A stretch of DNA of 15,834 nucleotides from an uncultured Dysosmobacter sp. (GCA_934636905.1 CAKUBJ010000037.1:1-15834); one strand, 5' to 3'; shown: positions 7,359 through 13,580, counted from the stretch's first letter. Program-made: numbers and translations. The notes: generated from the sequence alone by a model not told the origin.

Positions 7359-8411
7359 ATGATGGATTTTCAGAATTGTCTGATGCGGCAGATCAGCCGT
7401 CATCCTTCCATGCGCCCGCAGGATCTGGTCAAGCTGTGTTATCAGGGGGCCTATGGTGCAGAGCATTTGCTGCGGGATCCCATGCAGGCAAAAGACCGGC
7501 TGGAAAGAGAATTTGCCGGCACAGAAGCCGCTGACACGGAATTGTACGAAATCATTTCCCCCCGCATCTGCCGTGTCAATCTGGCAGCCTGGAAGTACCG
7601 CCGGCTTCCTGCTGAATGGCTGTTCAGAATGTTCGCCCAATCGGCTCTTGCCCGCGGAGATGATTCGGATGTATTTGCGGCGTATCTGGAAACCGCCGGG
7701 AAACTCGTGGAACAGGGAAAGACGGCTTTTTCACTTTCCGACTGGAAACGCTATCTGGAGGATTACAAAGCCGCCGGCATAAACCCGGTGCACCACAGCG
7801 AATCTTACCGGAAAAGCGAATCCCCTTCCTACCGCATCATAGATTGTCAGTTTCTCCGTTCCCTGCCGCTTCTTGAAGAAATTGCACGGAGGGCAAAGGA
7901 CGGGCAGGTTTTTGTAATTGCCATCGACGGCCGGGCGGCTTCCGGGAAATCCACGCTGGCAAAATTGCTGAAGCAGGTCATCCATGCCGACATCGTGCAA
8001 ATGGACGACTTCTTTCTCCCTCCGGATCTGCGCACGGAGGCGCGATATCTCACACCGGGCGGGAATGTCCATTACGAGCGTTTTCTGGAGGAAGTCGTTC
8101 CTTATATAGCAAAACCCCAGCCTTTTTCCTACAGTGTGTTTGATTGCAGCCGAATGGATTTCAACGGCAGGAAGACCATCGGAAGCCCGCAGTTCCGCAT
8201 TGTGGAAGGCTCCTACAGCTGTCATCCCCTCTTTGGCCGGTATGCGGATCTGACGGTATTTCTGCAGGTGGAACCGGCGGAGCAGATGCGGCGCATTCTG
8301 ACCCGCAACGGGGCGGAAATGGCGGAAGTATTCCGGAGCAAATGGATTCCGCTTGAGGAGGCCTATTTTCAGCACGACGCCATTCCGGAAAAAGCGGATC
8401 TCCGGTTATAA
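7359..8411 (+). CDS. Two-domain P-loop kinase of the uridine kinase/phosphoribulokinase type
   Basis: The 350-residue protein starts at ATG 7359, six bases after GGAGG (7348-7352). Residues ~184-350 form a uridine kinase-like domain: Walker A GRAASGKST (191-199), QMDDFFLP (214-221) with the acidic pair that follows beta-strand 2, GNVHYERF (235-242), and an EGSYSCHP strand where this family has EG. The C-terminal FRSKWIPLEEAYF is also typical. Residues 1-160 are a separate, mostly helical region (RPQDLVKLCYQGAYGAEHLL, later CRVNLAAWKYRRLPAEWLFRMF) that I do not recognise by name; it may serve regulation or substrate specificity. The kinase probably phosphorylates what the neighbouring ECF S component imports. 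Codon use here looks less strictly GC-ending than in glnN or gpr, hinting at a different history. Confidence 0.87.
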   Translation: MMDFQNCLMRQISRHPSMRPQDLVKLCYQGAYGAEHLLRDPMQAKDRLEREFAGTEAADTELYEIISPRICRVNLAAWKYRRLPAEWLFRMFAQSALARGDDSDVFAAYLETAGKLVEQGKTAFSLSDWKRYLEDYKAAGINPVHHSESYRKSESPSYRIIDCQFLRSLPLLEEIARRAKDGQVFVIAIDGRAASGKSTLAKLLKQVIHADIVQMDDFFLPPDLRTEARYLTPGGNVHYERFLEEVVPYIAKPQPFSYSVFDCSRMDFNGRKTIGSPQFRIVEGSYSCHPLFGRYADLTVFLQVEPAEQMRRILTRNGAEMAEVFRSKWIPLEEAYFQHDAIPEKADLRL

Positions 8412-8510
8412 CATCTGCATCCGGCAAAACGGGGACGTAACCCCACGGAGGACAATGCAGGCCTCTTCCGCCGACACAGTCCCCCCTTCGGCCGGCAGTG
8501 CAGAAAAACG

Positions 8511-8541
8511 AAAAAGGGACGTCCTTCCGGACGTCCCTTCA
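8511..8541 (-). terminator. Terminator-like hairpin H0 of element copy A
   Basis: AAGGGACGTCC (8514-8524) pairs with 8529-8539 around TTCC. Read on the minus strand the stem is followed by five T (from the A-run 8511-8515), so it can terminate transcription coming from rpsT. On the plus strand it has no T-run. Confidence 0.7.
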
Positions 8542-8701
8542 GCGTGTCGAAAAAGTCTTTTCGCCCCGCTGAACCAGTTTTCAGAACTTTACAAAAGTTC
8601 TGAAAACTGCAAATTTTAATGGCGCAGGGCACCCCTCTTGGGTTTCCCGCGCACACCCTTCCTTACCGTTGCGAAAAACTCTCCACTTTATCGACAGCCT
8701 C

Positions 8702-8734
8702 AAAGGGACGTCCTTCCGGACGTCCCTTCATTTT
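8702..8734. terminator. Terminator-like hairpin H4 after rpsT, second copy of H0
   Basis: The same 11-bp stem and TTCC loop as at 8514-8539, here at 8703-8728. It lies 13 bases past the rpsT stop. The tails are short (CATTTT on the plus strand, TTTGAG on the minus strand), so it is weaker than the distal copy. rpsT thus seems to have two terminator hairpins in tandem. Confidence 0.65.
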
Positions 8735-8741
8735 GGGTCTG

Positions 8742-9005
8742 TTAACCGATCTTGTTGAGTTTCAGGGTCATAGCGCTCTTGCGATGAGCAGCCGTGTTCT
8801 TGTGCAGAACGCCCTTGGCAACAGCCTGATCGACCTTCTTGACTGCGACCTTGTAAGCGCCATCGGCCTCGGTGCGATTGCCTTCTGCGGCAGCCGCCTC
8901 GAACTTCTTGATGGCGGTCTTCAGTTCGGACTTCGCAGCCTTGTTGCGCGCATTGCGAACCTCACCGATCAGAACACGCTTCTTGGCAGACTTAATATTC
9001 GGCAA
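8742..9005 (-). CDS. rpsT: 30S ribosomal protein S20, UUG start
   Basis: The product is 87 residues, starting PNIKSAKKRV after the initiator and ending TLKLNKIG, with the KNTAAHRKS motif of S20. It binds 16S rRNA in the body of the small subunit. The frame could be extended upstream to a GTG at 9014, but that GTG lies inside the ribosome site AAGGAGGTG (9012-9020), whereas TTG at 9003-9005 is correctly spaced 6 bases from it and gives the standard N-terminus. S20 of E. coli is also known to start with UUG, where it is tied to autogenous control. The gene is divergent from gpr, an arrangement also known in Bacillus, and convergent with the kinase gene. Confidence 0.95.
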   Translation of the reverse strand: MPNIKSAKKRVLIGEVRNARNKAAKSELKTAIKKFEAAAAEGNRTEADGAYKVAVKKVDQAVAKGVLHKNTAAHRKSAMTLKLNKIG

Positions 9006-9011
9006 ACCAAA

Positions 9012-9020
9012 CACCTCCTT
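9012..9020 (-). promoter_or_regulatory. Ribosome binding site that fixes the rpsT start at UUG
   Basis: AAGGAGGTG on the minus strand is a near-perfect anti-16S match. It is six bases from TTG (9003-9005) and overlaps the only upstream alternative start, which excludes that one. Confidence 0.85.
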
Positions 9021-9067
9021 ATGGCATTTCTTGGCGCGGCTTCAGATTTTCCACCGTGCAGTATGAT

Positions 9068-9096
9068 ATTTTAGCAGAGAAGCATCGAAAATGCAA
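9068..9096 (-). promoter_or_regulatory. Strong promoter of rpsT
   Basis: On the minus strand TTGCAT (9091-9096) is 17 bases from TAAAAT (9068-9073), with TGC just before the -10 as an extended element. The predicted start of transcription is near 9061, leaving a leader of about 55 bases. Confidence 0.85.
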
Positions 9097-9125
9097 GTCT
9101 TTTTTCAATTTTTCTTTGATTATTT

Positions 9126-9154
9126 GCATATTGCGGATATCTCGGCAAATGCTA
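9126..9154 (+). promoter_or_regulatory. Candidate sigma-G (forespore) promoter of gpr
   Basis: GCATA (9126-9130) fits the sigma-G -35 pattern GHATR exactly. Seventeen bases later AATGCTA (9148-9154) matches 5 of 7 positions of the -10 pattern CATWHTA. gpr is a sigma-G regulon gene in Bacillus, so this location is expected. The match is moderate. Confidence 0.45.
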
Positions 9155-9194
9155 ATCCCAAGACCACAAGATTTTGTATGAGGAGGGGCGCCGT

Positions 9195-10091
9195 TTGTAT
9201 ACGAAACGCACGGATCTGGCCATTGAAGCCCGGGAATTGTGGCAGGAGTCTGCCGGAAAGACAACCAGACTCCCGGGGGTAAAGGCCGGGGAAGGAAAGC
9301 TGCACGGGTATCCTGTCACCCGGGTGGACATTCTGGATCGCCGGGGAGAAGAGGCGCTGGGGAAGCCTGCCGGCAGCTACCGGACGCTGGATCTCACCGC
9401 CTTTTGGCAGCAAGGGGAGGGCTTTTTTGAACGGGCTGTCCACGCGGTGGGACAGCAGCTGCGGGAACTGATTCCGGACAGCGGAGCGGTGCTGGTGGCG
9501 GGATTGGGGAACGCCGCCATGACGCCGGACGCCATCGGCCCTCTGACGGCGGACAGCGTGCTGGTGACCCGGCACCTGATCCGCGCCCAGCCGGCGCAGT
9601 TTTCCGGCTTCCGGCCGGTGGCGGTGCTGCGCACCGGCGTTCTGGGGGACACCGGTGTAGAGTCCGCAGAGGCGGTGCGGGGGCTGACGGCGCAGGTGCG
9701 CCCCGCCCTCATTATTGCCGTGGATGCGCTGGCCTCCCGCCGGGCAGGCAGGGTGTGCACCACTGTCCAGCTCAGCGACACCGGGATTGTCCCCGGCAGC
9801 GGCGTAGGCAATCACCGGGCAGCGCTGAACCGGGAGACGCTGGGGGTGCCGGTGATTGCGGTGGGGGTGCCCACAGTGGTGGACGCCGCCACGCTGGCGG
9901 CGGATCTGCTGGAAGAGTCCGGCGTGGAAAGCCCCGAGCCGGAGCAACTCCAGGGCAGCGCCCGGAATCTGATGGTCACGCCCCGGGACATCGACCGGCA
10001 GGTGCGGGAGTTAGGCAAGGTCATCGGCTACGGCATCAACTGGGCCTTGCAGGATCTGGAAATCGAGGAAATAGACGCCCTGCTCTCCTGA
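9195..10091 (+). CDS. gpr: Spore germination protease (GPR endopeptidase), UUG start
   Basis: The 298-residue protein begins YTKRTDLAIEARE after the initiator; RTDLA (residues 5-9) is the conserved start of the family. GPR degrades small acid-soluble spore proteins when the spore germinates and is made as a zymogen in the forespore. The motifs GLGN and TPDAIGP (Asp112) and AVDALASR (Asp177) are present; these aspartates are 65 residues apart, close to the spacing of the pair held to be catalytic in Bacillus GPR. The downstream SDTGIVPGSGVGN signature is intact. The start is TTG 9195, eight bases after AGGAGG (9181-9186); an upstream in-frame TTG at 9174 precedes the ribosome site and is unlikely. 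Position beside divergent rpsT matches Bacillus, but spoIIP and lepA do not follow here. Confidence 0.95.
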   Translation: MYTKRTDLAIEARELWQESAGKTTRLPGVKAGEGKLHGYPVTRVDILDRRGEEALGKPAGSYRTLDLTAFWQQGEGFFERAVHAVGQQLRELIPDSGAVLVAGLGNAAMTPDAIGPLTADSVLVTRHLIRAQPAQFSGFRPVAVLRTGVLGDTGVESAEAVRGLTAQVRPALIIAVDALASRRAGRVCTTVQLSDTGIVPGSGVGNHRAALNRETLGVPVIAVGVPTVVDAATLAADLLEESGVESPEPEQLQGSARNLMVTPRDIDRQVRELGKVIGYGINWALQDLEIEEIDALLS

Positions 10092-10115
10092 TTTGGCCTG
10101 CGGGTTTTGTCCCGT

Positions 10116-10142
10116 CCGCTGCCCCCTGCGTCAGCGGTTTTT
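10116..10142 (+). terminator. Weak intrinsic terminator after gpr
   Basis: CCGCTG (10116-10121) pairs with CAGCGG (10132-10137) around a 10-base loop, followed by five T (10138-10142). The stem is short, so confidence is moderate. Confidence 0.55.
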
Positions 10143-10203
10143 CCGGCCGATTCCGGCAAAAGGAACGCACGCTGACAGGAACCGAGAAAAAAACCTTCTG
10201 TTT

Positions 10204-10239
10204 AACAAGATTGTAGCTGCTTGTTCATAGTTTGTTCAT
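10204..10239 (+). promoter_or_regulatory. Possible operator upstream of the S-layer gene
   Basis: AACAAG (10204-10209) is inverted at CTTGTT (10220-10225), and TTGTTCAT occurs twice (10221-10228, 10232-10239) with an 11-base period, one helical turn. It lies about 80-115 bases before the ATG at 10319. No clear -35/-10 pair was found in this leader, so the promoter itself remains unassigned. Confidence 0.35.
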
Positions 10240-10318
10240 GACTATTGCTATCGTTTCAGTTATGGTTAAGGCAACAGGATCAGACAGCCTTATTTTGACT
10301 TTTCAGGAGGGGTTTTTT

Positions 10319-13237
10319 ATGAGGCAATTTTTGAAAAAGCGTGTCCCGGCGTTCCTGCTGACGCTGGTGATGATCACGACGCTGGTTCCCATGGCGTCCG
10401 CAAAATCTTCGGCGGATATTGAACTGGAAGTAGATGCAGGAGACTCCACCTATTTTGATGAGGAAGCATTCAACAAATTCTATGACGACAACTGCTCCGG
10501 TTCCTTCCAGTATGTGGAATTTTCCGTGTCGGAGAGGAACTTTGACCGGTTCGAGGGCAGCCTTTCCCACGGCACCAAGAGAAGTTCCAAGTCCATCAGC
10601 TATGCCAAATTCACCAACTCTGATTTTTACTATAACGACAGCGATTACGGTGATTATGAGTTGGGTCGGCTGATTCTCTCCGCAGATGAGGATGCCGATG
10701 ACGATACGCTGGAAATTGACTTCACGGTCTACGGCGAACACAAAAATAAGACACAGGAAGAAAGCGGCACACTGCGCCTGACCGTCAACGGCGGCTCCTC
10801 CGGCGGCACCGTCAGCTATTCCGTGAAGCCCGGTGAGGAATTGTCCTTTGATGAGGACGATTTCCAGAAACTCTACGATGACAGCAGCTGCACCGGCAGT
10901 TTCAAGTATCTGGAGTTTGACCGCCCCAGTTCCTCCGACTACGCCAATTACAGCATCTACTCCCGCTACGGCAGGAAGAACGAAACCGAGTTCTCCCGTT
11001 CCGACTTCAGCAATACCACCTTCGGCTACAGTGACTATTCCGGCGGGGACTACGACCTCAGCGACCTGAGCCTCGTGACGGACAGTTCCTTCACCGGCAC
11101 CATCACCCTGACCTTTACCCTGTACGGCGGCACCGGCAGCAAGACCAATCAGAGCGCGGACGGCACCCTGAAAATCACCGTCAGCAAGTCCGGCTCCACC
11201 TCCTCCAAGGGGGACATCAACTACACCGTCAAGGCCGGTGAGGAAGTGTCCTTTGACGAGGACGATTTCCAGAAACTCTATGACAAGAGCAGCTGCACCG
11301 GCAGCTTCAAGTATCTGGAGTTTGACCGCCCCGGTTCTTCCGACTACGCCAAGGGCACCATCTACTCCCGCTACGGGAAGAAGAACGAAACCGCCTTCTC
11401 CCGTTCCGACTTCAGCAACACCACCTTCGGCTACAGTGACTACGCCGACGGGGACTATGACCTCAGCAACCTGAGTTTTGTGGCGGACAAGTCCTTCACC
11501 TCCGGCAGCATTACCCTGAACTTCACCCTGTACGGCGGCACCGGCAGCAAGACCAACCAGAGCACCACCGGCACCCTGAAAATCACCAGCGGCAGGTCGT
11601 CCGGTTCTACCACCGCCAAGGGGGACATTACATACACCGTCAAAGCCGGCAGCGAGGTTTCCTTTGACGAGGACGATTTCCAGAAACTCTACGACAAGAG
11701 CTGCAGCGGCAGCTTCAAATATCTGGAATTTGACCGCCCCGGCACCGATTACACCAGTGCAGGCTCCGTCTATTCCCGCTACGGGAAGAAGAACGAAACC
11801 GCATTCTCCCGTTCCGACTTCAGCAACACCACCTTCGGTTACAGCGACTATGATGACGGGGACTATGACCTCAGCAACCTGAGTTTCGTGGCGGACAAGT
11901 CCTTCTCCGGCAGCATCACCCTGAACTTTACCCTGTACGGCGGCACCGGCAGCAAGACCAACCAGAGCACCACCGGCACTCTGGTTATTACCACCGGCTC
12001 CGGTTCTTCCGGCAGTCTTTCCTTCTACGCCGGCAATATCCGCCTCAGCACCACTGCCGGCTCGGCACTGCAGATTAACCCCAACGACATTGCCCGCTAT
12101 TTCAAAAAGGTTTCCGGCGGCAGACTGATGTATGTAACCCTCACCAGCCTCCCCACCACCGGCACCCTGTACTACAATTACTACGGCACCAGCAAGTACG
12201 GCGTTTCCACCCGCACCCAGATGACCACCTCCAACATTGTCGGCAGAATCTTCTCCTTCAGCCCTGCCGCCAATACGGAGTATGCGCTCTCCGAACTGAC
12301 CTACATCCCCAGCGGCGCCAATTACTGCACTCCCATCAGCTTCGTAGCCTATGGCGATAACGGTCAGTCCGCCTCCGGCACCATCCTCATCAGCGTCACC
12401 AACAAGGCGGTGCCCGAGATTTACAGCGTCACCGGCAAGGGCACTTCCGTGAACTTCCCGGCCTCCTCCATCAGCGCCGCCGTGTCCACCGCCACCGGTG
12501 CCACCCTCAGCGGCATCCAGCTGCTGGATTTGCCCTCCGCCTCCAAGGGCACCGTATATGCCGGCTCCGTCGCGGCCAACACCACCAGCCAGTACAGCTA
12601 TGACACCATCAGCCAGCTGCGTTTTGTGCCTGCCAGCACCTTCACCGGCTCCGTCACCCTCCCCTATGTGGCACTGAACAGTAACGGTACCGCCCTTGGC
12701 ATCGGCCAGTTCTCCATCGGCGTGGTAAGCAGCGTGAAGAAGTTCAGCGACGTGACCACCTCCACCTGGTGCTACAAGTACGTCACCGAACTTTCCGGCG
12801 ACAGCATCATCTCTGGCTACAGCAACGGCTCCTTCCAGGAGAAGAACACCATCACCTACGGCGCGGCGCTGAAGCTGATTATGCTGGCCGCCGGCTACGG
12901 TGAGCAGGCCCCCACCGTGAAGGGCAGCACCTTCAGCGGCTATCTGGCCAAAGCCAAGGCGGACGGCCTCGTCTCCGGCAATCCCAAGCTGAACGGCCCC
13001 ATTACCCGGCTCCAGATTGCCCAGATTGCCGCCAAGGCCATGAAGCTGTCCACCAGCGGCCTGTCCAACAAGAAGCCCTTCACCGACACCAGTGACGTCT
13101 ATGTGCAGGCACTGAATGCCGCCGGCATCATCGAGGGCTACTTCTCCAACGGCAGCAGCACCTACAAGCCCAACAACACCCTGACCCGTGGGCAGGTTTC
13201 CGCCATCGTGTGGAGAATGCGGAACTACGAAAAGTAA
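10319..13237 (+). CDS. Secreted S-layer-type protein with three near-identical repeats and SLH anchor
   Basis: The 972-residue product starts at ATG 10319, eight bases after AGGAGG (10305-10310). Residues 1-28 form a signal peptide (basic QFLKKR, hydrophobic core, ASA cleavage site). Residues ~29-160 are a divergent first repeat. Three close repeats follow at about 167-301, 302-438 and 439-558, each with SFDEDDFQKLYD, GSFKYLEFDRP, a YSRYGKKNET-like strand, TTFGYSDY and LYGGTGSKTNQS. Two further beta-rich modules of related design (about 562-690 and 695-800) precede three SLH motifs (about 806-860, 870-915, 920-970), which bind pyruvylated cell-wall polymer. It is therefore a surface protein, acidic and rich in Ser/Thr/Tyr/Gly. 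No enzyme motif is visible; a structural, adhesive or shielding role is inferred. The gene stands alone. Confidence 0.9.
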   Translation: MRQFLKKRVPAFLLTLVMITTLVPMASAKSSADIELEVDAGDSTYFDEEAFNKFYDDNCSGSFQYVEFSVSERNFDRFEGSLSHGTKRSSKSISYAKFTNSDFYYNDSDYGDYELGRLILSADEDADDDTLEIDFTVYGEHKNKTQEESGTLRLTVNGGSSGGTVSYSVKPGEELSFDEDDFQKLYDDSSCTGSFKYLEFDRPSSSDYANYSIYSRYGRKNETEFSRSDFSNTTFGYSDYSGGDYDLSDLSLVTDSSFTGTITLTFTLYGGTGSKTNQSADGTLKITVSKSGSTSSKGDINYTVKAGEEVSFDEDDFQKLYDKSSCTGSFKYLEFDRPGSSDYAKGTIYSRYGKKNETAFSRSDFSNTTFGYSDYADGDYDLSNLSFVADKSFTSGSITLNFTLYGGTGSKTNQSTTGTLKITSGRSSGSTTAKGDITYTVKAGSEVSFDEDDFQKLYDKSCSGSFKYLEFDRPGTDYTSAGSVYSRYGKKNETAFSRSDFSNTTFGYSDYDDGDYDLSNLSFVADKSFSGSITLNFTLYGGTGSKTNQSTTGTLVITTGSGSSGSLSFYAGNIRLSTTAGSALQINPNDIARYFKKVSGGRLMYVTLTSLPTTGTLYYNYYGTSKYGVSTRTQMTTSNIVGRIFSFSPAANTEYALSELTYIPSGANYCTPISFVAYGDNGQSASGTILISVTNKAVPEIYSVTGKGTSVNFPASSISAAVSTATGATLSGIQLLDLPSASKGTVYAGSVAANTTSQYSYDTISQLRFVPASTFTGSVTLPYVALNSNGTALGIGQFSIGVVSSVKKFSDVTTSTWCYKYVTELSGDSIISGYSNGSFQEKNTITYGAALKLIMLAAGYGEQAPTVKGSTFSGYLAKAKADGLVSGNPKLNGPITRLQIAQIAAKAMKLSTSGLSNKKPFTDTSDVYVQALNAAGIIEGYFSNGSSTYKPNNTLTRGQVSAIVWRMRNYEK
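10817..11993 (+). repeat. Three tandem ~405-411 bp coding repeats in the S-layer gene
   Basis: Units begin at about 10817, 11222 and 11633, with periods of 405 and 411 bases (135 and 137 codons). Long stretches are identical in DNA between units, for example the run starting GACGATTTCCAGAAACTCTA in all three. Differences cluster in the Ser/Gly/Lys linkers. The DNA similarity, beyond what protein constraint needs, suggests recent duplication or ongoing gene conversion. The unit copy number may vary between strains. Confidence 0.85.
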
Positions 13238-13268
13238 TTTCTCCAAAGCAGAATACGGTTTGTATTGC

Positions 13269-13305
13269 AAAAGGTTCCCATCCGTCAGGATGGGAACCTT
13301 TTTTT
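13269..13305 (+). terminator. Strong intrinsic terminator of the S-layer gene (first copy)
   Basis: A perfect 15-bp stem (13269-13283 with 13288-13302), GTCA loop and seven T (13299-13305) lie 31 bases after the S-layer stop codon. The A-run at its start makes it partly bidirectional. Confidence 0.93.
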
Positions 13306-13466
13306 GATCTGACGGTCAGCGCGGAAACGCTGCGGGACGGGAAGGAAAATAGTTACGAAAGAAACCCAGGAGGGGTGTCTTTCGTTTTGAATCCATAAGT
13401 TTTTCTGCCCTTGAAAAGGGCAGAAAAACTTGCCTCAGCGGGTAGAAAAGGCATTTTCGACACGCT

Positions 13467-13499
13467 GAGGTTCCCATCCGTCAGGATGGGAACCTTTTT
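13467..13499 (+). terminator. Second copy of the S-layer terminator hairpin (H0 of element copy B)
   Basis: GGTTCCCATCC (13469-13479) pairs with 13484-13494 around GTCA, followed by five T (13495-13499). The 26-base hairpin is identical to that at 13273-13298. Confidence 0.85.
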
Positions 13500-13580
13500 C
13501 GGTCTGACGATCAGCGCGGAAACGCTGCGGGACGAGAACTTCTCGGCCTGCAAGCCGGCGGACATCCACCGGCCGGGGAA

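Larger units (their letters stand above)
8511..8734 (+). repeat. Structured repeat element, copy A (forward orientation)
   Basis: Order on the plus strand: hairpin H0 (8514-8539); H1, a 34-nt asymmetric inverted repeat (8539-8572, TCAGCGTGTCGAAAA at its left); H2, a perfect 16-bp stem with an ACA loop (8575-8609); H3, a 13-position stem (8622-8634 with 8640-8652) with a CTCTT loop and one conserved C/T mismatch; ~50 unique bases; then H4 (8703-8728), identical to H0. H1, H2 and H3 all recur in the same relative order, reversed, at 13355-13470. The H0/H4 repeat is 29 identical bases (8513-8541 and 8702-8730). The element sits between two convergent genes. I do not recognise it as a described family. 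Confidence 0.85.
8412..8741. other. 330-base intergenic region between convergent kinase and rpsT genes
   Basis: No convincing gene lies here. From 8511 on, it is filled by a structured repeat element with five hairpins (see the repeat entry). The left part, 8412-8510, holds only a small GGGG/CCCC hairpin around 8431-8444 and nothing else recognised. Confidence 0.7.
13269..13538 (-). repeat. Structured repeat element, copy B (reverse orientation), with duplicated terminators
   Basis: In plus coordinates: terminator B1 (13269-13305), H3 (13355-13367 with 13373-13385, loop AGGAG), H2 (perfect 16-bp stem 13397-13412 with 13416-13431, loop GAA), H1 (13435-13468 core) and terminator B2 (13469-13499). 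Reverse-complemented, the order and spacing match copy A at 8511-8734. The H1 cores agree at 30 of 34 positions, and the 17-nt H3 core at 16 of 17. The flanking direct repeat here is longer than in copy A, extending past the hairpin through TCAGCGCGGAAACGCTGCGG. Confidence 0.85.
13238..13580. other. 343-base intergenic region between convergent S-layer and amidase-like genes
   Basis: No credible gene lies here. The region is filled by the second, reversed copy of the structured repeat element and its flanking ~70-base direct repeats (13271-13343 and 13469-13538). The remainder, 13541-13580, has only GC-rich partial inverted repeats near the amidase gene end. Confidence 0.7.

Noticed and set aside
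8412..8510. A possible riboswitch or small RNA upstream of element copy A
   Set aside because: Only one short GGGG/CCCC hairpin and scattered GC-rich repeats were seen. The segment is at the 3' end of the kinase gene with no gene to control downstream on that strand.
8353..8656. Short frames on both strands through element copy A, and similar ones at 13353-13611
   Set aside because: Their weakly similar peptides (for example SAGRK then FDTL) come from translating the shared H1 hairpin and the terminator palindromes. They have no ribosome sites and the conservation pattern is structural, not codon-like.
9012..9014. GTG as the start of rpsT (90 residues)
   Set aside because: It is inside the ribosome binding site and would add three residues before the conserved PNIKSAKK N-terminus.
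10817..11993. Regular repeats considered as a CRISPR or satellite array
   Set aside because: The period is 405-411 bases, in frame, and encodes a conserved protein domain, so it is not a CRISPR array.
10280..13270. A 996-residue open frame on the minus strand across the S-layer gene
   Set aside because: It mirrors the plus-strand gene. The plus product has a signal peptide, repeats, SLH motifs and a ribosome site, while the antisense product is a low-complexity Gly/Val/Ala string caused by GC-rich codon bias.
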